NCBI RefSeq assembly: GCF_041435115.1
Contig: NZ_CP108046.1
Span: 310,001 to 374,000, forward strand
Direction: 5' to 3'
From: Streptomyces sp. NBC_00289
GTDB lineage: Bacteria; Actinomycetota; Actinomycetes; Streptomycetales; Streptomycetaceae
Length of the DNA stretch: 64,000 nucleotides
Position 1 is the stretch's first letter. Each line of letters starts with the position of its first letter. The position numbers and the translations under genes are program-made. The notes beneath the pieces are model-generated. The model saw only the letters and a program-made list of their open reading frames with translations, had not been told where the DNA came from and made no database searches. Shown here piece by piece: positions 25,923-35,613 of this stretch.

Positions 25923-28622
25923 TCATCCCACCCCGTCAGCCAACGTGACAACGCCGTTGGGGGGCATCGTCGGGGGTCGGGTGATGGGCTGGCCGAGAGT
26001 GTTGGCGAGTTCCCGGCGGGTGGTGACGCCGAGTTTGGCGTAGGCGTGCTGGAGGTGGTTGTCGATGGTGCGCACGGACAGGTGCAGAGCGTCAGCGATG
26101 TCTTTGCTCGATATGTCCGCGGCGGCGAGTAGGGCGATCTCCCGTTCCCGGGGGGTGAGGGCGGATGCGGCCTCGGCGGTGGCCAGGAGTGGGGTGTGGG
26201 CGCCCTTGCAGCGGGTGGCGCAGACCTGGGCCCGCTGGGTTGCGGAGGCGGCCCGGCGGGCCCGTCCTGTCCGCCGCCAGGCCGCGGCTGCGGCGGTGGC
26301 CGCCTCCGCGGCCAGCAGGTCCGCGCCGATGGTCTCCAGTTCGTCGGCGGCGGCCAGGAGTCGGTCGGGGGCGTCGGCGGCCAGCGCGGCCGCCAGGTGT
26401 GCACGGGCCGGGGCGAATGCCCCATCGCACAGCTGGGCGAGTTCGTTGAGGCGGCCGGTGACTTCCCTGGCGCCGCCCAGGCGGGCGGCATCGGTGAGCA
26501 GGAGCGCCTCCGAGGCGACGTGTCCGATTGATCGGGCGGTTTCGGCGGCTTTGGTGAGTCTCGCTCGGGCCTTGGCTAGGTGGCCGCGGCCTGCTTGAAC
26601 CCACGCCGTGCCAAGGCACTCTTCAGTTGGGAAGTAGCCCACCTGGGGGTAAACTTTGGCCTTTACCTGCGCAGCTTCGGCTATCTGGACGTCACCGAGA
26701 ATCGCTGTCGTTGCGGCCAGGCCCGCCAGCACCGGCCGCAAGGCCCTAGTCTGATTACGGGCCCGACAGAGGGCGGCAGATTCGGCGTACCAGTGGCGAG
26801 CCCTGGCGTAGTGGCCGGCCATCGACTCTGCCCGAGCAAGAAACAGAGCCGTCCATAGCTCGGGTATCGGTGCATTAGCCGCGAGAAGTTCCGCGTAGGC
26901 GTGCTCTCCGATATCCCGGGCTTCGGTCAGCCTGCCGGCCTCTGCCAGTGCAACAACCATCGGAGCCAATTGGGTGGCGGGGGGAGGCCTGAGAGCCTGC
27001 TCATCCAGACAAAGATTGGCTTCGTGCGCGTGCCCAGCCCACCGAACTGCTGCAGTTGTGCGGCCCGTGAGCGCCAATCCCATCGTCTTGAGGGACGCGC
27101 CGTGCAACCACGTATTGACGTCCGGAGCCTGCCTGGCTTCTCCAAGTCCCTCTAGTGAGTTCAAACCTCGCACGAAGTCCCCAGATCCGACGCGAACCAC
27201 TCCTTCAAGAGTCAGCAGCATGCTTAGACCGCCTGCACTTGTCACCTGTGCTTCGGCTGCCTGCCTTACTGCCAGCGCCTCTGCGGTTCGACCCGCCCCC
27301 CAAAAAAGGTTCGTCATCCGGAGATTTGTCACCAGTAGCTTCGCCGCCTCATCGACGGTCCGCGCATCGGCTGCCGCCAATATGGCCTCCGCCTGGTCGT
27401 TCTTGCCCATTTCAAAAAGTGCTTCACCCTGCATCAGGTGGGTGGCGGTGGTGCGGGCAGTGTCGGGCAAAGCCTGCAGTAGGTCGAAGGTCTGCTGGTA
27501 GTCGTGGGCGTGCCGGGCCAGGACGGCCGCCTGAAGCAATAGCGCGGCGTCGGCGGTGCCGGTGGCGGCCAGGCGCCAGGTGGCGATGTGCAGGGCGTCG
27601 TCGCGGCGGCGGGCACCGCTGGCCTCGACCCGCTCGGCCTGAGCCAGGAGCAGGGTGCGGCCGCGTAGGACGGGCAGTCCGGCGCGCAGTATCTCCCTGT
27701 AGAGCGGGTGCGTGAGGGCGATGGTGGTGCGGTGCCGGTCGGTGGTGACCTGGAGCAACCCTGCTTCTTCCAGGTCGACCAACACCCTCAGAGAGGCGGC
27801 CGCTTGGGCGTCGGCCAGCGGCAGTGGTTCGCACAGGGCCAGCAGCTCCAAGACCGGGCGGGCGGTGGGACCGACGGTTACCAGTCGGGCCTCGATCAGC
27901 TCGGTCAGCTTTGGCGTGCCCTGCGGCCGGTCCCTGGTGAGTTCCCAGATCTCGCCGTCGCTGGCCAGGGCCCCGGCCTGCAGGGCGCCCAGGACCAGCT
28001 CGTGCAAGTACAGCACGTTCCCGCCGGACGCGGTGCACAGCTCGTGGAGGGTGCGCCGTCCCACCGGCCCGCCCAGCGCCGCCTGCAGAACCGTTTCCAG
28101 TTGTTGCGGGCTGAAGGTAGTCAGGTCGATCCGGTGCACCGCGTCGCCGCCCGTCAGCGCCTGCACCGCCTCGCCAACCGGCTCCCCGGTGCGGACAGTG
28201 GCGATCAGCCGCACTACGCCGGCGTCCAGCAGCTGGCGCAGCAGCACCGCCGAGGTGGCGTCCAGCAGGTGCAGGTCATCGACCCACAGCGCCCACCGGC
28301 GCCGTCGGTCAGGTCCGGTCAGCGCGGAGGCGACCGCGGCGAAGCCCTTCACCGGGTCGGACAAGTCCACCCCGGCCGGGATCAGGTGCGCGATCGCGCC
28401 CAGCGGGACCGTGGCGACCGCCTTGGATGCGGTCGCGCGGCGACCCTTCCAGCCGTCGTGGACGGCTCGGGCCAGGCACTCCTCGGCCAGCCGGGACTTG
28501 CCGACCCCAGCCTGCCCGTAGATCATCAGCCCCTGGCAGCGGCGGTTGGCCCACGCCGCAGTGAAGGCCTTCAGCTCGCTGTCGCGGCCTACCAGCGGCC
28601 AGCGCGAGATCCGCTCGTCCAT
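25923..28622 (-). CDS. Large LuxR-family transcriptional regulator (LAL/AAA type)
   Basis: An 899-residue regulator. After MDERISRWPLVGRDSEL comes an AAA/STAND ATPase domain with Walker A GQAGVGKS at residues 36-43 and Walker B WALWVDDLHLLD near 117. A long helical TPR-like middle follows (about residues 350-800). The C-terminal LuxR HTH reads ALTPREREIALLAAADISSK, DIADALHLSVRTIDNHLQHA near 820-870. Such proteins activate secondary metabolite or catabolic genes in Streptomyces in response to ATP and an unknown ligand. GGGAGG lies five bases before the ATG. The gene is full length. Bases 26600-27420 are distinctly less GC-rich than the two ends. No target cluster is in view. Confidence 0.92.
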   Translation of the reverse strand: MDERISRWPLVGRDSELKAFTAAWANRRCQGLMIYGQAGVGKSRLAEECLARAVHDGWKGRRATASKAVATVPLGAIAHLIPAGVDLSDPVKGFAAVASALTGPDRRRRWALWVDDLHLLDATSAVLLRQLLDAGVVRLIATVRTGEPVGEAVQALTGGDAVHRIDLTTFSPQQLETVLQAALGGPVGRRTLHELCTASGGNVLYLHELVLGALQAGALASDGEIWELTRDRPQGTPKLTELIEARLVTVGPTARPVLELLALCEPLPLADAQAAASLRVLVDLEEAGLLQVTTDRHRTTIALTHPLYREILRAGLPVLRGRTLLLAQAERVEASGARRRDDALHIATWRLAATGTADAALLLQAAVLARHAHDYQQTFDLLQALPDTARTTATHLMQGEALFEMGKNDQAEAILAAADARTVDEAAKLLVTNLRMTNLFWGAGRTAEALAVRQAAEAQVTSAGGLSMLLTLEGVVRVGSGDFVRGLNSLEGLGEARQAPDVNTWLHGASLKTMGLALTGRTTAAVRWAGHAHEANLCLDEQALRPPPATQLAPMVVALAEAGRLTEARDIGEHAYAELLAANAPIPELWTALFLARAESMAGHYARARHWYAESAALCRARNQTRALRPVLAGLAATTAILGDVQIAEAAQVKAKVYPQVGYFPTEECLGTAWVQAGRGHLAKARARLTKAAETARSIGHVASEALLLTDAARLGGAREVTGRLNELAQLCDGAFAPARAHLAAALAADAPDRLLAAADELETIGADLLAAEAATAAAAAWRRTGRARRAASATQRAQVCATRCKGAHTPLLATAEAASALTPREREIALLAAADISSKDIADALHLSVRTIDNHLQHAYAKLGVTTRRELANTLGQPITRPPTMPPNGVVTLADGVG

Positions 28623-28842
28623 GACGGCCTCCCGGCGGCGCTTCCGGCCCGAGGGCACCGGCTGGCACTCAACGCGGCCCGCCGCATACCACCCACACTA
28701 CTCATTTCGGCTCGCCCGGGCTCTGGATGTCAGTCGCAGAGGTGCGGATGGCTGGGGATCCCTCGGCGGCATTGTGCCCGGAGACAGTGGCCTTGGGTGT
28801 GGCTGTGGGGTTGCTGTTTGCGGGTGTCCGATCCTGCTGGCT
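28623..28842. other. Upstream region of the LuxR gene
   Basis: About 220 bases between the LuxR start and the decayed IS1182 end. A plus-strand frame here could encode a short peptide with one hydrophobic helix (ALGVAVGLLFAGVRSCWLI), but it has no clear ribosome site and no known relative, so it is not called as a gene. No palindromic operator was recognised. Confidence 0.3.
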
Positions 28843-29034
28843 TATTCGGTCACGCGGCGAGGGAGAGGCCGAGGCGGGCAAGGTGACTGACGCGGGTGCG
28901 GTCGAGCGGTCGCAGGGCTCCACCAGGTGCTGGTGTCCCCGCGTGGGCAGGTGGCCTGCCGCTTGTCCCAGCCGATGGTGAACGCGGTGCGGTCGAACCC
29001 GGCGCCGGCACGCGCCTGGGGTGAGCTGTTCATC

Positions 29035-31058
29035 CCGGGTTCATCAGTCGGTGGGCATGTGGGAGTGCTGAATCCGGGGGCTGACCTGGGGTTATGGGCA
29101 TGACGAGGCCCCGGTGCCGTGTGCCCACGGTGCCGGAGCCTGTTTTCGCTGGTGAGGGGCTATTCGGGGGTGGTGAGGCCGCTCATCTTTGGCGGTCGCG
29201 AGACGGCGCAGTCCTTGAAGAGTTTGGTCTGGGTGTCGGTCAGGCGGGTGGTCTGCCGGAGGGTGCCGGCAGGGCCGGTGAGGGTGACCTGGTGGATCCG
29301 GCCGAGTTCGGTGTTGATGCGGGGCCAGGTGTGGCCGGTGGCGCGTTCGGCGACGCGGATCAGCAGCAGGGCGAGCCAGCACAGCAGCACATGGGTGTGT
29401 ATCCGCTCGTCGAGGCGGTGGTAGACCGGCCGCAGGTCGAGCGTGGTCTTCATGGTGCGGAAGGCGCGTTCGGCTTCCAGGAGGTTCTTGTAGCCGAGCG
29501 CGACGTCCTCGGCGGACAGGTCGGGATCGGAGGTGGCGAGCAGGTACTTGCCGTCCAGGCGGGCTTCGGCGGCGACCTTGGCGGCGTCGACGGACAGCCG
29601 CCCGGTGGCCGGGTGCTGCTTGGCCCAGCGCCCGAGCGTGGGGTGGTCGCGCAGCGCGCACTCGGCCTTGCGATGCACCGCGTCGGAGGGGGCCGTGGGG
29701 CGCTTTCCGGTCTTGGCCGTCTTGGCCTTCGCCTTCTTGGCGTCGGCCTCCCGCGCGGTCTTGATGCGGGCCAGCTCCTGGCGAACGGCGGTGAGCTGGT
29801 CATCGCGTCGTGCGGCGTCGCGCATCGCCTCCACCGGGTTGTGGCAGATGATCCAGCGGCGGCCGTCGTCGCCGTCGAGGCGGACTTCCTTCACGCGCAG
29901 GTTGTCGCGGACCTGCTGGTAGCGGCCCTGCCGGGCGAGGGCCTGGTCCGCGAGGCGGGAGCCGGCGCGCATCTTGGCGCCGGTGATGTAGTGGCCGCCG
30001 GCGCGCTTGAGGTAGGTCTGGTTGGCTTCGGAGGAGAACCCGGTGTCGCACACGGTGACCACACGGCCGAGCCGCCAGTCCCGCAGGCCGTCCTTGACCT
30101 CGGTGATGACGGTCTGGTCGTTGGTGCCGCCGGGCCAGGTCCAGCAGCGCACCGGGATGCCCTCGCGGGTGACCGCGAGGCCGATGACGATCTGCGGCAG
30201 GTCCTTGCGGTGGTCCTTGGAATGCCCGTACTGCCGCAGTCTGGAGCCCTCGCCGTCCGGGTCGTCCGCTTCGTCGCGCTCGAAGTACGTGCTGGTGGTG
30301 TCGAAGAAGACCAGGTCGACCTCCAGGTTGAGCAGGTTCGCGGCCGCGAAGAACACCGCCTCCTGGACCTGGGCCCGCATGTCCGCGCCGGCGAGCAAGT
30401 CCATCGCGCGCAGGGCCTGGTTGTTGCCGTCCAGCGCCGCGAGCCCGGGAATCACCACGTCGCAGGTGACCCACTCGCCGGCGGCGAGCTTCGAGCCGGG
30501 GGCGATGGCCCGGTTCGCGACCAGGGCGAACAGCGCGCGCTCCATGTCGGTACGGAACTCCCGCTCGCCGGCGATCGCGCGGATCGCCGCGGCGATGTCC
30601 AGGCGCTTCCACAGCCCGTCCAGCAGCCACGTCGCCCCGATCGGCCGGGAGGACTCCACACTCAGCGGACCCGCGGCCGCATCGGCGGCCAACGGCACGA
30701 CCACGTCGTCCTCGTCGCCCAGATAGCGGTTGATCGACGCGACCAGGCGGCGCAGTCCCTCGACGTCGAGACGGTCCTCACGACCGAGGTTGGCCACCAC
30801 CTCCGCCACGGTCGTGCCGCCCTTGCGCCGGTTGTGCGCGAGCTGCAGGTAGCGCACCACCGACCCGTCCTTGTTCCGTCGCTGGATCTTCCGTAAATAC
30901 ATGCCCGCATTCTGCCGTAACAGCCCAGCGGATAGCCAGCCTCAAGCCCCGAAACGTTTGCCCACACAAAATCAGCCCACAGGAACACCTACACCTCACT
31001 GACCAGCACTTACGCCCGCCAGACCCCTCCCGTATGCCCGCTGACTGATGAACCCGGG
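29035..31058 (-). mobile_element. IS1634-family element (complete)
   Basis: The ends share CCGGGTTCATCAGTC, then GGGCAT and GGGAG with few mismatches over about 30 bases, one at 29035 and the inverse ending 31058. TTCATC is repeated at 29029-29034 and 31059-31064. The element is about 2.02 kb and carries one intact transposase. It was inserted into the IS1182 transposase between the codons for VLM and N. Confidence 0.88.
29160..30902 (-). CDS. IS1634-family transposase
   Basis: A 580-residue DDE transposase of normal length for IS1634. Landmarks are RRNKDGSVVRYLQLAHNRRK at the start, DLVFFDTTSTYFERDEADDP (first Asp), GRVVTVCDTGFSSEANQTYL (second Asp), and YKNLLEAERAFRTMKTTLDL with RPVYHRLDERIHTHVLLCWL (Y-REK-like Glu block and family signature). 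A Lys/Ala-rich insertion (ADAKKAKAKTAKTGKRP) lies before the last part. There is no frameshift, and with exact ends the element is probably functional. Confidence 0.95.
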   Translation of the reverse strand: MYLRKIQRRNKDGSVVRYLQLAHNRRKGGTTVAEVVANLGREDRLDVEGLRRLVASINRYLGDEDDVVVPLAADAAAGPLSVESSRPIGATWLLDGLWKRLDIAAAIRAIAGEREFRTDMERALFALVANRAIAPGSKLAAGEWVTCDVVIPGLAALDGNNQALRAMDLLAGADMRAQVQEAVFFAAANLLNLEVDLVFFDTTSTYFERDEADDPDGEGSRLRQYGHSKDHRKDLPQIVIGLAVTREGIPVRCWTWPGGTNDQTVITEVKDGLRDWRLGRVVTVCDTGFSSEANQTYLKRAGGHYITGAKMRAGSRLADQALARQGRYQQVRDNLRVKEVRLDGDDGRRWIICHNPVEAMRDAARRDDQLTAVRQELARIKTAREADAKKAKAKTAKTGKRPTAPSDAVHRKAECALRDHPTLGRWAKQHPATGRLSVDAAKVAAEARLDGKYLLATSDPDLSAEDVALGYKNLLEAERAFRTMKTTLDLRPVYHRLDERIHTHVLLCWLALLLIRVAERATGHTWPRINTELGRIHQVTLTGPAGTLRQTTRLTDTQTKLFKDCAVSRPPKMSGLTTPE

Positions 31059-32315
31059 TTCATCAAGACCGGGATGATCCCCAAGTTCTTCTTCATCTCC
31101 ACGATCAACTCGGGGGAGGCGTAACCGGAATCGAGGAAGTGCTCGGCAGGCAGGAGATCGCGGGCAGCGAGCATGGACCGGTTCGGCCATTTCCGCATCG
31201 GTCACGGTGGCGTCGGTGGTCGCGATGCCGGTGATCAAGTGAGGCGGCGGTCCGTCGGCTCCGGGGATCAGCGCCTGGCCGTCGGCAGCTGGGTCCTGGG
31301 CATCGGCATCGTCGCAGGGCTCATGGATCTTGTAGCCGGTCCACCAGGAGCCCTGTTTGAGGCCATAGCGCGCGCCGGTGTCGTACGGAGAGGCGAGCCG
31401 CAGTCTGCCGGGCGGGAGGTCTTTGCGCTCCCGCCGCTTCACCTCCGCTCCGGCCTCGGTCACGGTGCGGTGGTAGTTCTGGACCTACATCGTGCGCAGG
31501 ACCTGCACCGCCGGGAGTTCGCGCGCCATGCCGGGGCATCAGGGGCATGCACCGCCTCCAGCAGCGTGAACCCGTCCCGGCCGTAGACCAGGGCCATCTC
31601 CTCGCGCTTGCTCGTTGAAGCCGGCGAATGCCAGGAGTGAGTCTGTGGGCCGTGTCCCGAACGGCCACCGCCTAGGTCAGCCAGGTTGGGGCCGCGCAGG
31701 CAAGCGCCTCCAGCGTGGCCCGCAGTGTTTCCCCGGCCAGCTCCAGCCTGTTCAGGTCGCGTACTGCCGCCAGCACGCGGGTGGAGTCGGTGCGCTGCTT
31801 ACCTCCGGCCTTCACCAGGCCCCGGTCCTTGAGCGCGGTCAGCAGCAGGTCGAGTGCCTTCTCCTCCATCCCGTGCTCGACCAGCCGTGTGCGGAACTCG
31901 GACAGCACCGAGGCGTTGAACCCGGGATCATCCAGTTCCAGGCCGAGTGCGTATTTCAGGTCCATGCCGTACCGCACCTGATGCGCTGCCGCCCGGTCGG
32001 TGAGGTTCTCGGCGAACTGCAACACCGTCACCAGCGCCAGCTGGCCAGCCCGGCCGCTCAGTTCCGAACGTCTCGGCGAACTCGGCGTCCACGAACAACT
32101 CGCCCAACTCGTCACGGACCCGCATCGCCAACGGGTACGGGCCCGTGCCGCCACCGCCCGCGCCACCTGCGCGGTCAGCTCGGGCCCCTTCGGCCACGGC
32201 CTCGGCCGCATCGACATTCCACACCCCACCCGCTACCGGGAACGCCAAGACGGCCGCTGTTGCCCGACCAACGAGCCGCCAGCCCCGCCGGGCACGGAAT
32301 AGGCCAGCAGGATCG

Positions 32316-32648
32316 TCAGTGCGGGAGAGCAGGTGGGGTCCAGGGGGAGGCTGTTCCGAGGCTGGTGAGGGTGCGGTGCAGGTTGGGGTGGAGGCCGGTG
32401 AGGTGAAAGGTGACGTGGGCGGCGTGGAGGGTGTCGGTGAGGTGTTGCAGCGCGTGTAGGCCGGTTCCGTCGCAGAAGACGAGGTCGGTGAGATCCAGGT
32501 GGAGGCGCCAGGGATGTCCGGCCAGTGCTGTGGTGAGTGCTTGGTGGACGAGTGGGGTGGTGGCGAGGTCGAGTTCTCCGGTCAGGCGGAGCAGGACGGT
32601 GTCTCCGTGCCACAGGGTGTGGGTCTGGAGCAGTTGGTCCGCTCGCAT
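32316..32648 (-). CDS. STAS-domain anti-sigma factor antagonist
   Basis: A 110-residue protein of the SpoIIAA/RsbV type: VLLRLTGELDLATTPLVHQA, LHLDLTDLVFCDGTGLHALQ, and a final LHPNLHRTLTSLG. FCDGTGL occupies the phosphorylation loop; the usual Ser is Gly-Thr here, so Thr may be the acceptor. It would release a sigma factor by binding an RsbW-like kinase. The ATG at 32648 is preceded by GGAGGCGG. It lies about 95 bases after the RsbW-like gene on the same strand, consistent with an operon. Confidence 0.85.
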   Translation of the reverse strand: MRADQLLQTHTLWHGDTVLLRLTGELDLATTPLVHQALTTALAGHPWRLHLDLTDLVFCDGTGLHALQHLTDTLHAAHVTFHLTGLHPNLHRTLTSLGTASPWTPPALPH

Positions 32649-32743
32649 GGCCGCCTCCGGAGATGGTCGGGTGGGCCAGGGGCTGGCTGGCTTCCTGGTG
32701 CTCCCGCGTGTGGGGCGGGGTTTTTCCAGGATGCCTGGTGGGG

Positions 32744-33238
32744 TCAGGCGGCGCTGAGGTCGGCCCAGTGGTCGATGAGGCCGTCGGTGTCGGTGTCGTT
32801 GTTGGTGTTGGTGTTGGGGGTGGGGGTGGTGCCGGTGTGGTGGGCGAGGGTGGTGATGATGGTGGTGCCGCGGCCGTGTTCGTCTGTGGGGCGGGTGGTG
32901 GCCCAGCTGGTGGTGGGGGAGGCGGTGTGGGGGCCGCCGTCGCTGACGTGGACTTGGACGCGGCCTGGGCCGTTGGTGGTGGTGTGCAGGTGCAGGGCGA
33001 CGGGGGGTAGGGCGTGGGTGACGGCGTTGGTGACCAGTTCGGAGATGACCAGCAGGGCGTCGTAGAGCTGGTCTTCGTCCAGTCCCCAGGAGGCCAGGAT
33101 GGGGCGGGCGGCACGGCGGGCGGTGGCCGGTGCGAGCGGTCCGTGTTCCAGTGGCAGGCTGAACACGCGCGCACCGGCCGCGGCGGCGTGCGGCGCGGGG
33201 CGCTGTTGCCGGCTGTGGGAGGTCGTGGTGGTCGTCAT
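32744..33238 (-). CDS. RsbW-like anti-sigma factor, second copy
   Basis: A 164-residue HATPase_c protein almost identical to the product of 13023-13499, with the same N box (ELVTNAVTHA), G1 (VSDGGP) and G2 (DEHGRGTTII). The only clear change is near the C-terminus, where the linker PTPDNDTDGLIN has grown to an Asn/Thr/Asp repeat (NTNTNNDTDTD) before GLIDHWADLSAA. Upstream DNA is also shared for about 100 bases, so promoter and ribosome site were copied too. It is followed by a standard STAS gene, suggesting that this is the parental arrangement. Confidence 0.88.
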   Translation of the reverse strand: MTTTTTSHSRQQRPAPHAAAAGARVFSLPLEHGPLAPATARRAARPILASWGLDEDQLYDALLVISELVTNAVTHALPPVALHLHTTTNGPGRVQVHVSDGGPHTASPTTSWATTRPTDEHGRGTTIITTLAHHTGTTPTPNTNTNNDTDTDGLIDHWADLSAA

Positions 33239-33476
33239 CAAGATCACTGCCTGTCCGGAAGGGGGCCGGAATGCTTCTTCTGGTACTTCCAGCACACTCC
33301 CGTCGAGCGCAGGCTCCTGAGCAGTCCATACCCAAAACCGAAAAAATCGGGCATCAGGCAGTGCTTTAGGTGACATGTCGATCTTCAGTCCGGGCGGCTT
33401 GCGGGAGGTCTTGGCTGGTCGAACTGGTGGGCTGTGCCCCGGACGCATCGGACGGCAAGGTGCTCTTGTGCGTTAG

Positions 33477-35152
33477 CCTCGCCGTTTCGCTTGGGTACGG
33501 CTGGCTCTGGGGCGGAAACGCGAAAGTGCCTTCCTGACCTGGGACGATGAACCTTGCTGAGGGGTTCTGTCGGTCCAGGCGGAGGGCACTTTCTACGTGC
33601 AGGCTATCGGGTTGCGTCCCAAGGTCCATGTCAGTGCCGATGGTTCGGGGGTGGTCGGGCATGCCGGGGCACGGTTGCTGGCGGATCTCGCTGACGCCAC
33701 AGGGCTGACCGCCGCGTACTCCGCCGCTCTCAGGCCGCTTCGGCCGCGCGGGACCGGGCATGACCCGGGACGGGTAGCCACCGACCTTGCGGTGATGCTC
33801 GCCGACGGCGGTGAGGCGATCGCGGATCTGGCCGTGCTGCGGGACCAGGCAGGGGTGTTCGGCCCGGTCGCCTCCACACCCACCGCTTGGCGGTTGCTCG
33901 CCGACACCGACGAGGCTGCACTCGCTTCGCTGCGAGCGGCCCGCGCTTCAGCCCGGGAAGTCGCCTGGATGCAGGCCGCCGAGACCGGCGAGGGCATACC
34001 TGCTGCTCGGGCCGGCGGACGAGAACTTCCCGGCCTGGTTCTGGACCTCGACGCCACGCTGGTCGCCTGCCACTCGGAAAAAGAACAGGCCGCCCCGACC
34101 TACAAGGGCGGCTTCGGCTTCCATCCGCTGCTGTGTTTCCTCGCGAACACCGGCGAGGCCGTGTCGGGACGGCTGCGGCCAGGAAACTCCGGAGCCAACA
34201 CTGCCGCCGATCACATCGCGGTGCTCGACCAGGCGCTCACGCAGATCCCCGACGCCCACCGGCACGGCACCGACATCCTCATCCGCGCCGACAGTGCCGG
34301 ATCCGCAAAGCCTTCCTCGCCCACGTCCGCGACGCGAGGAAACGAGGAATCCGTGCCTTCTTCTCGGTCGGATACGCCATCACTGAGCCGGTCCGCCGCG
34401 CTGTCCGGGCCATGCCCGACCGCCTCTGGTATCCCGCCCTGGACCAGGACGGCACCCTGCGTGATGGCGCCGAGGTCGCCGAACTAACCGGCATGGTCGA
34501 ATCTGGACGGCTACCCGGTCGGCACCCGCATCATCGTGCGCCGCGAGCGGCCGCACCCCGGAGCCCAACTGTCCCTGTTCGACCAGGACGAGGGCCTGCG
34601 TCACCAGGTATTCCTCACCGACACCCCTTACTCCAGTGGTGGCTCCGCCCAGTTCCTGGAGGTCCGCCACCGCGGGCATGCCACCGTCGAGGACCACATC
34701 CGGTGCGGCAAGACCACCGGCTTCGGCCGCTTCCCCTCCCGCCACTTCGGCGTCAACACCGTCTGGCTCGAACTCAGCCTCACGGCCATCGACCTGCTGG
34801 CCTGGGCCCGCGTCCTGCTGCTGGACGGTGAACTGGCCGCCGCCGAGCCGAAGAAGCTCCGCTACCGGTTGCTGCATGGCGCCGCACGCCTCACCCGCGG
34901 CGGCCGCCGCCTGCGCTTGCGAATATCGGCGACCTGGCCCTGGAGACACGAACTGACCACGGCCTTCCATCGCCTCGCCGCACTGCCCCGTCCCGGCAGC
35001 TGACCAGCGAACCCTGGCCCACCACGACTCGAAGGACCTTGGAGAAGCCGACCACCGCGCCGGGACTCCGCCATGCCCGAGCACCGAGATCGCGTCAGCC
35101 ACCCAACCATGGCCCCCAGCGACGCCTCATCGCCTCAACCGAAACGGCGAGG
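33477..35152 (+). mobile_element. IS1380-family element 1 (decayed)
   Basis: The ends CCTCGCCGTTTCG (33477) and the inverse CGAAACGGCGAGG (ending 35152) are flanked by TTAG and CTAG, a one-base-off 4-bp duplication. The element is 1676 bp and contains a transposase broken by two frameshifts. A second IS1380 with related ends is at 37239-38912. Confidence 0.8.
33597..35003 (+). pseudogene. IS1380-family transposase (two frameshifts)
   Basis: The first frame (GTG 33597 to about 34310) has VHVSADGSGVVGHAGARLLA and LVLDLDATLVACHSEKEQAA (first Asp), LRPGNSGANTAADHI, and ILIRADSAGS (second Asp). The frame then shifts to KAFLAHVRDARKRGIRAFFS, VGYAITEPVRRAVRAMPDRL up to AELTGMV near 34497, and shifts again to YPVGTRIIVRRERPHPGAQL, HATVEDHIRCGKTTGFGRFP (Glu) and the normal end. 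All blocks are present in order, so the inactivation is recent or minor. Confidence 0.82.
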
Positions 35153-35259
35153 CTAGTGGCAGGGTGCCGGGGTCGGCTGGGTGGTGGGCTGGGAGTCGGC
35201 GGTCGCGTTGGGTGCTGAAGGCCTGTCACGATGCTGGTGCTGGCCGTTAGCCTGCCGGT

Positions 35260-35613
35260 ATGCCAGAGCGTGTCATCCCGGGCGGTAGGGGCAGCCTGGT
35301 CTCTCTGGGCGCTGCGGACGCGTTGTGGGCTGACCTGACGAGGGGTAGTGCCGTGCCGACGGCTGCTGCGGCGTTCACCAGCGCTCCTGCCCACACCCGG
35401 GCGGGGTACGTCCTGCTCGGTGGCCGCGTGGTCATGATCGTAAAGGCAAGCGGCGCCCTATGGAGCGTTGCGGAGACTGAGGTGCGCCGGGCGGCAGCGG
35501 AACTGAACGCGGTGGAGATGGACCACCGGGACCGACACCAGCGGCGAGGGTCTGGCGCTGTTCTGAGGTGTCGGACCAGCGCTTCGTGCCGCGCCTTCGG
35601 CCTGGCCTGGTGA
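35260..35613 (+). CDS. Hypothetical protein
   Basis: A 117-residue frame beginning MPERVIPGGRGSLVSLGAAD and continuing TSAPAHTRAGYVLLGGRVVM IVKASGALWSVAETEVRRAA. Composition and codon use are those of a soluble Streptomyces protein, but no family was recognised and no strong ribosome site precedes the ATG. A strong hairpin 88 bases after the stop supports a real transcription unit. The last 25 residues (Arg/Cys/Ser-rich) look less natural. Confidence 0.4.
   Translation: MPERVIPGGRGSLVSLGAADALWADLTRGSAVPTAAAAFTSAPAHTRAGYVLLGGRVVMIVKASGALWSVAETEVRRAAAELNAVEMDHRDRHQRRGSGAVLRCRTSASCRAFGLAW

Larger units (their letters stand above)
28843..32230 (-). pseudogene. IS1182-family transposase split by IS1634
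   Basis: Read on the minus strand, the N-terminal part (from about 32229) has SMRPRPWPKGPELTAQVARA, LALVTVLQFAENLTDRAAAH, LDDPGFNASVLSEFRTRLVE and GGKQRTDSTRVLAAVRDLNR. After frameshifts near 32170 and 31600 come LASPYDTGARYGLKQGSWWT, LITGIATTDATVTDAEMAEP and the second Asp block DSGYASPELIVEMKKNLGI, up to VLMN. The IS1634 element then intervenes, and the frame resumes NSSPQARAGAGFDRTAFTIG and WDKRQATCPRGDTSTWWSP before being lost near 28900. The C-terminal third is absent. Confidence 0.82.

Noticed and set aside
32233..33174. Alternative long minus-strand frames overlapping the STAS and anti-sigma genes
   Set aside because: They are Pro/Thr/Arg-rich frame shadows of the two real genes, which have recognisable motifs.
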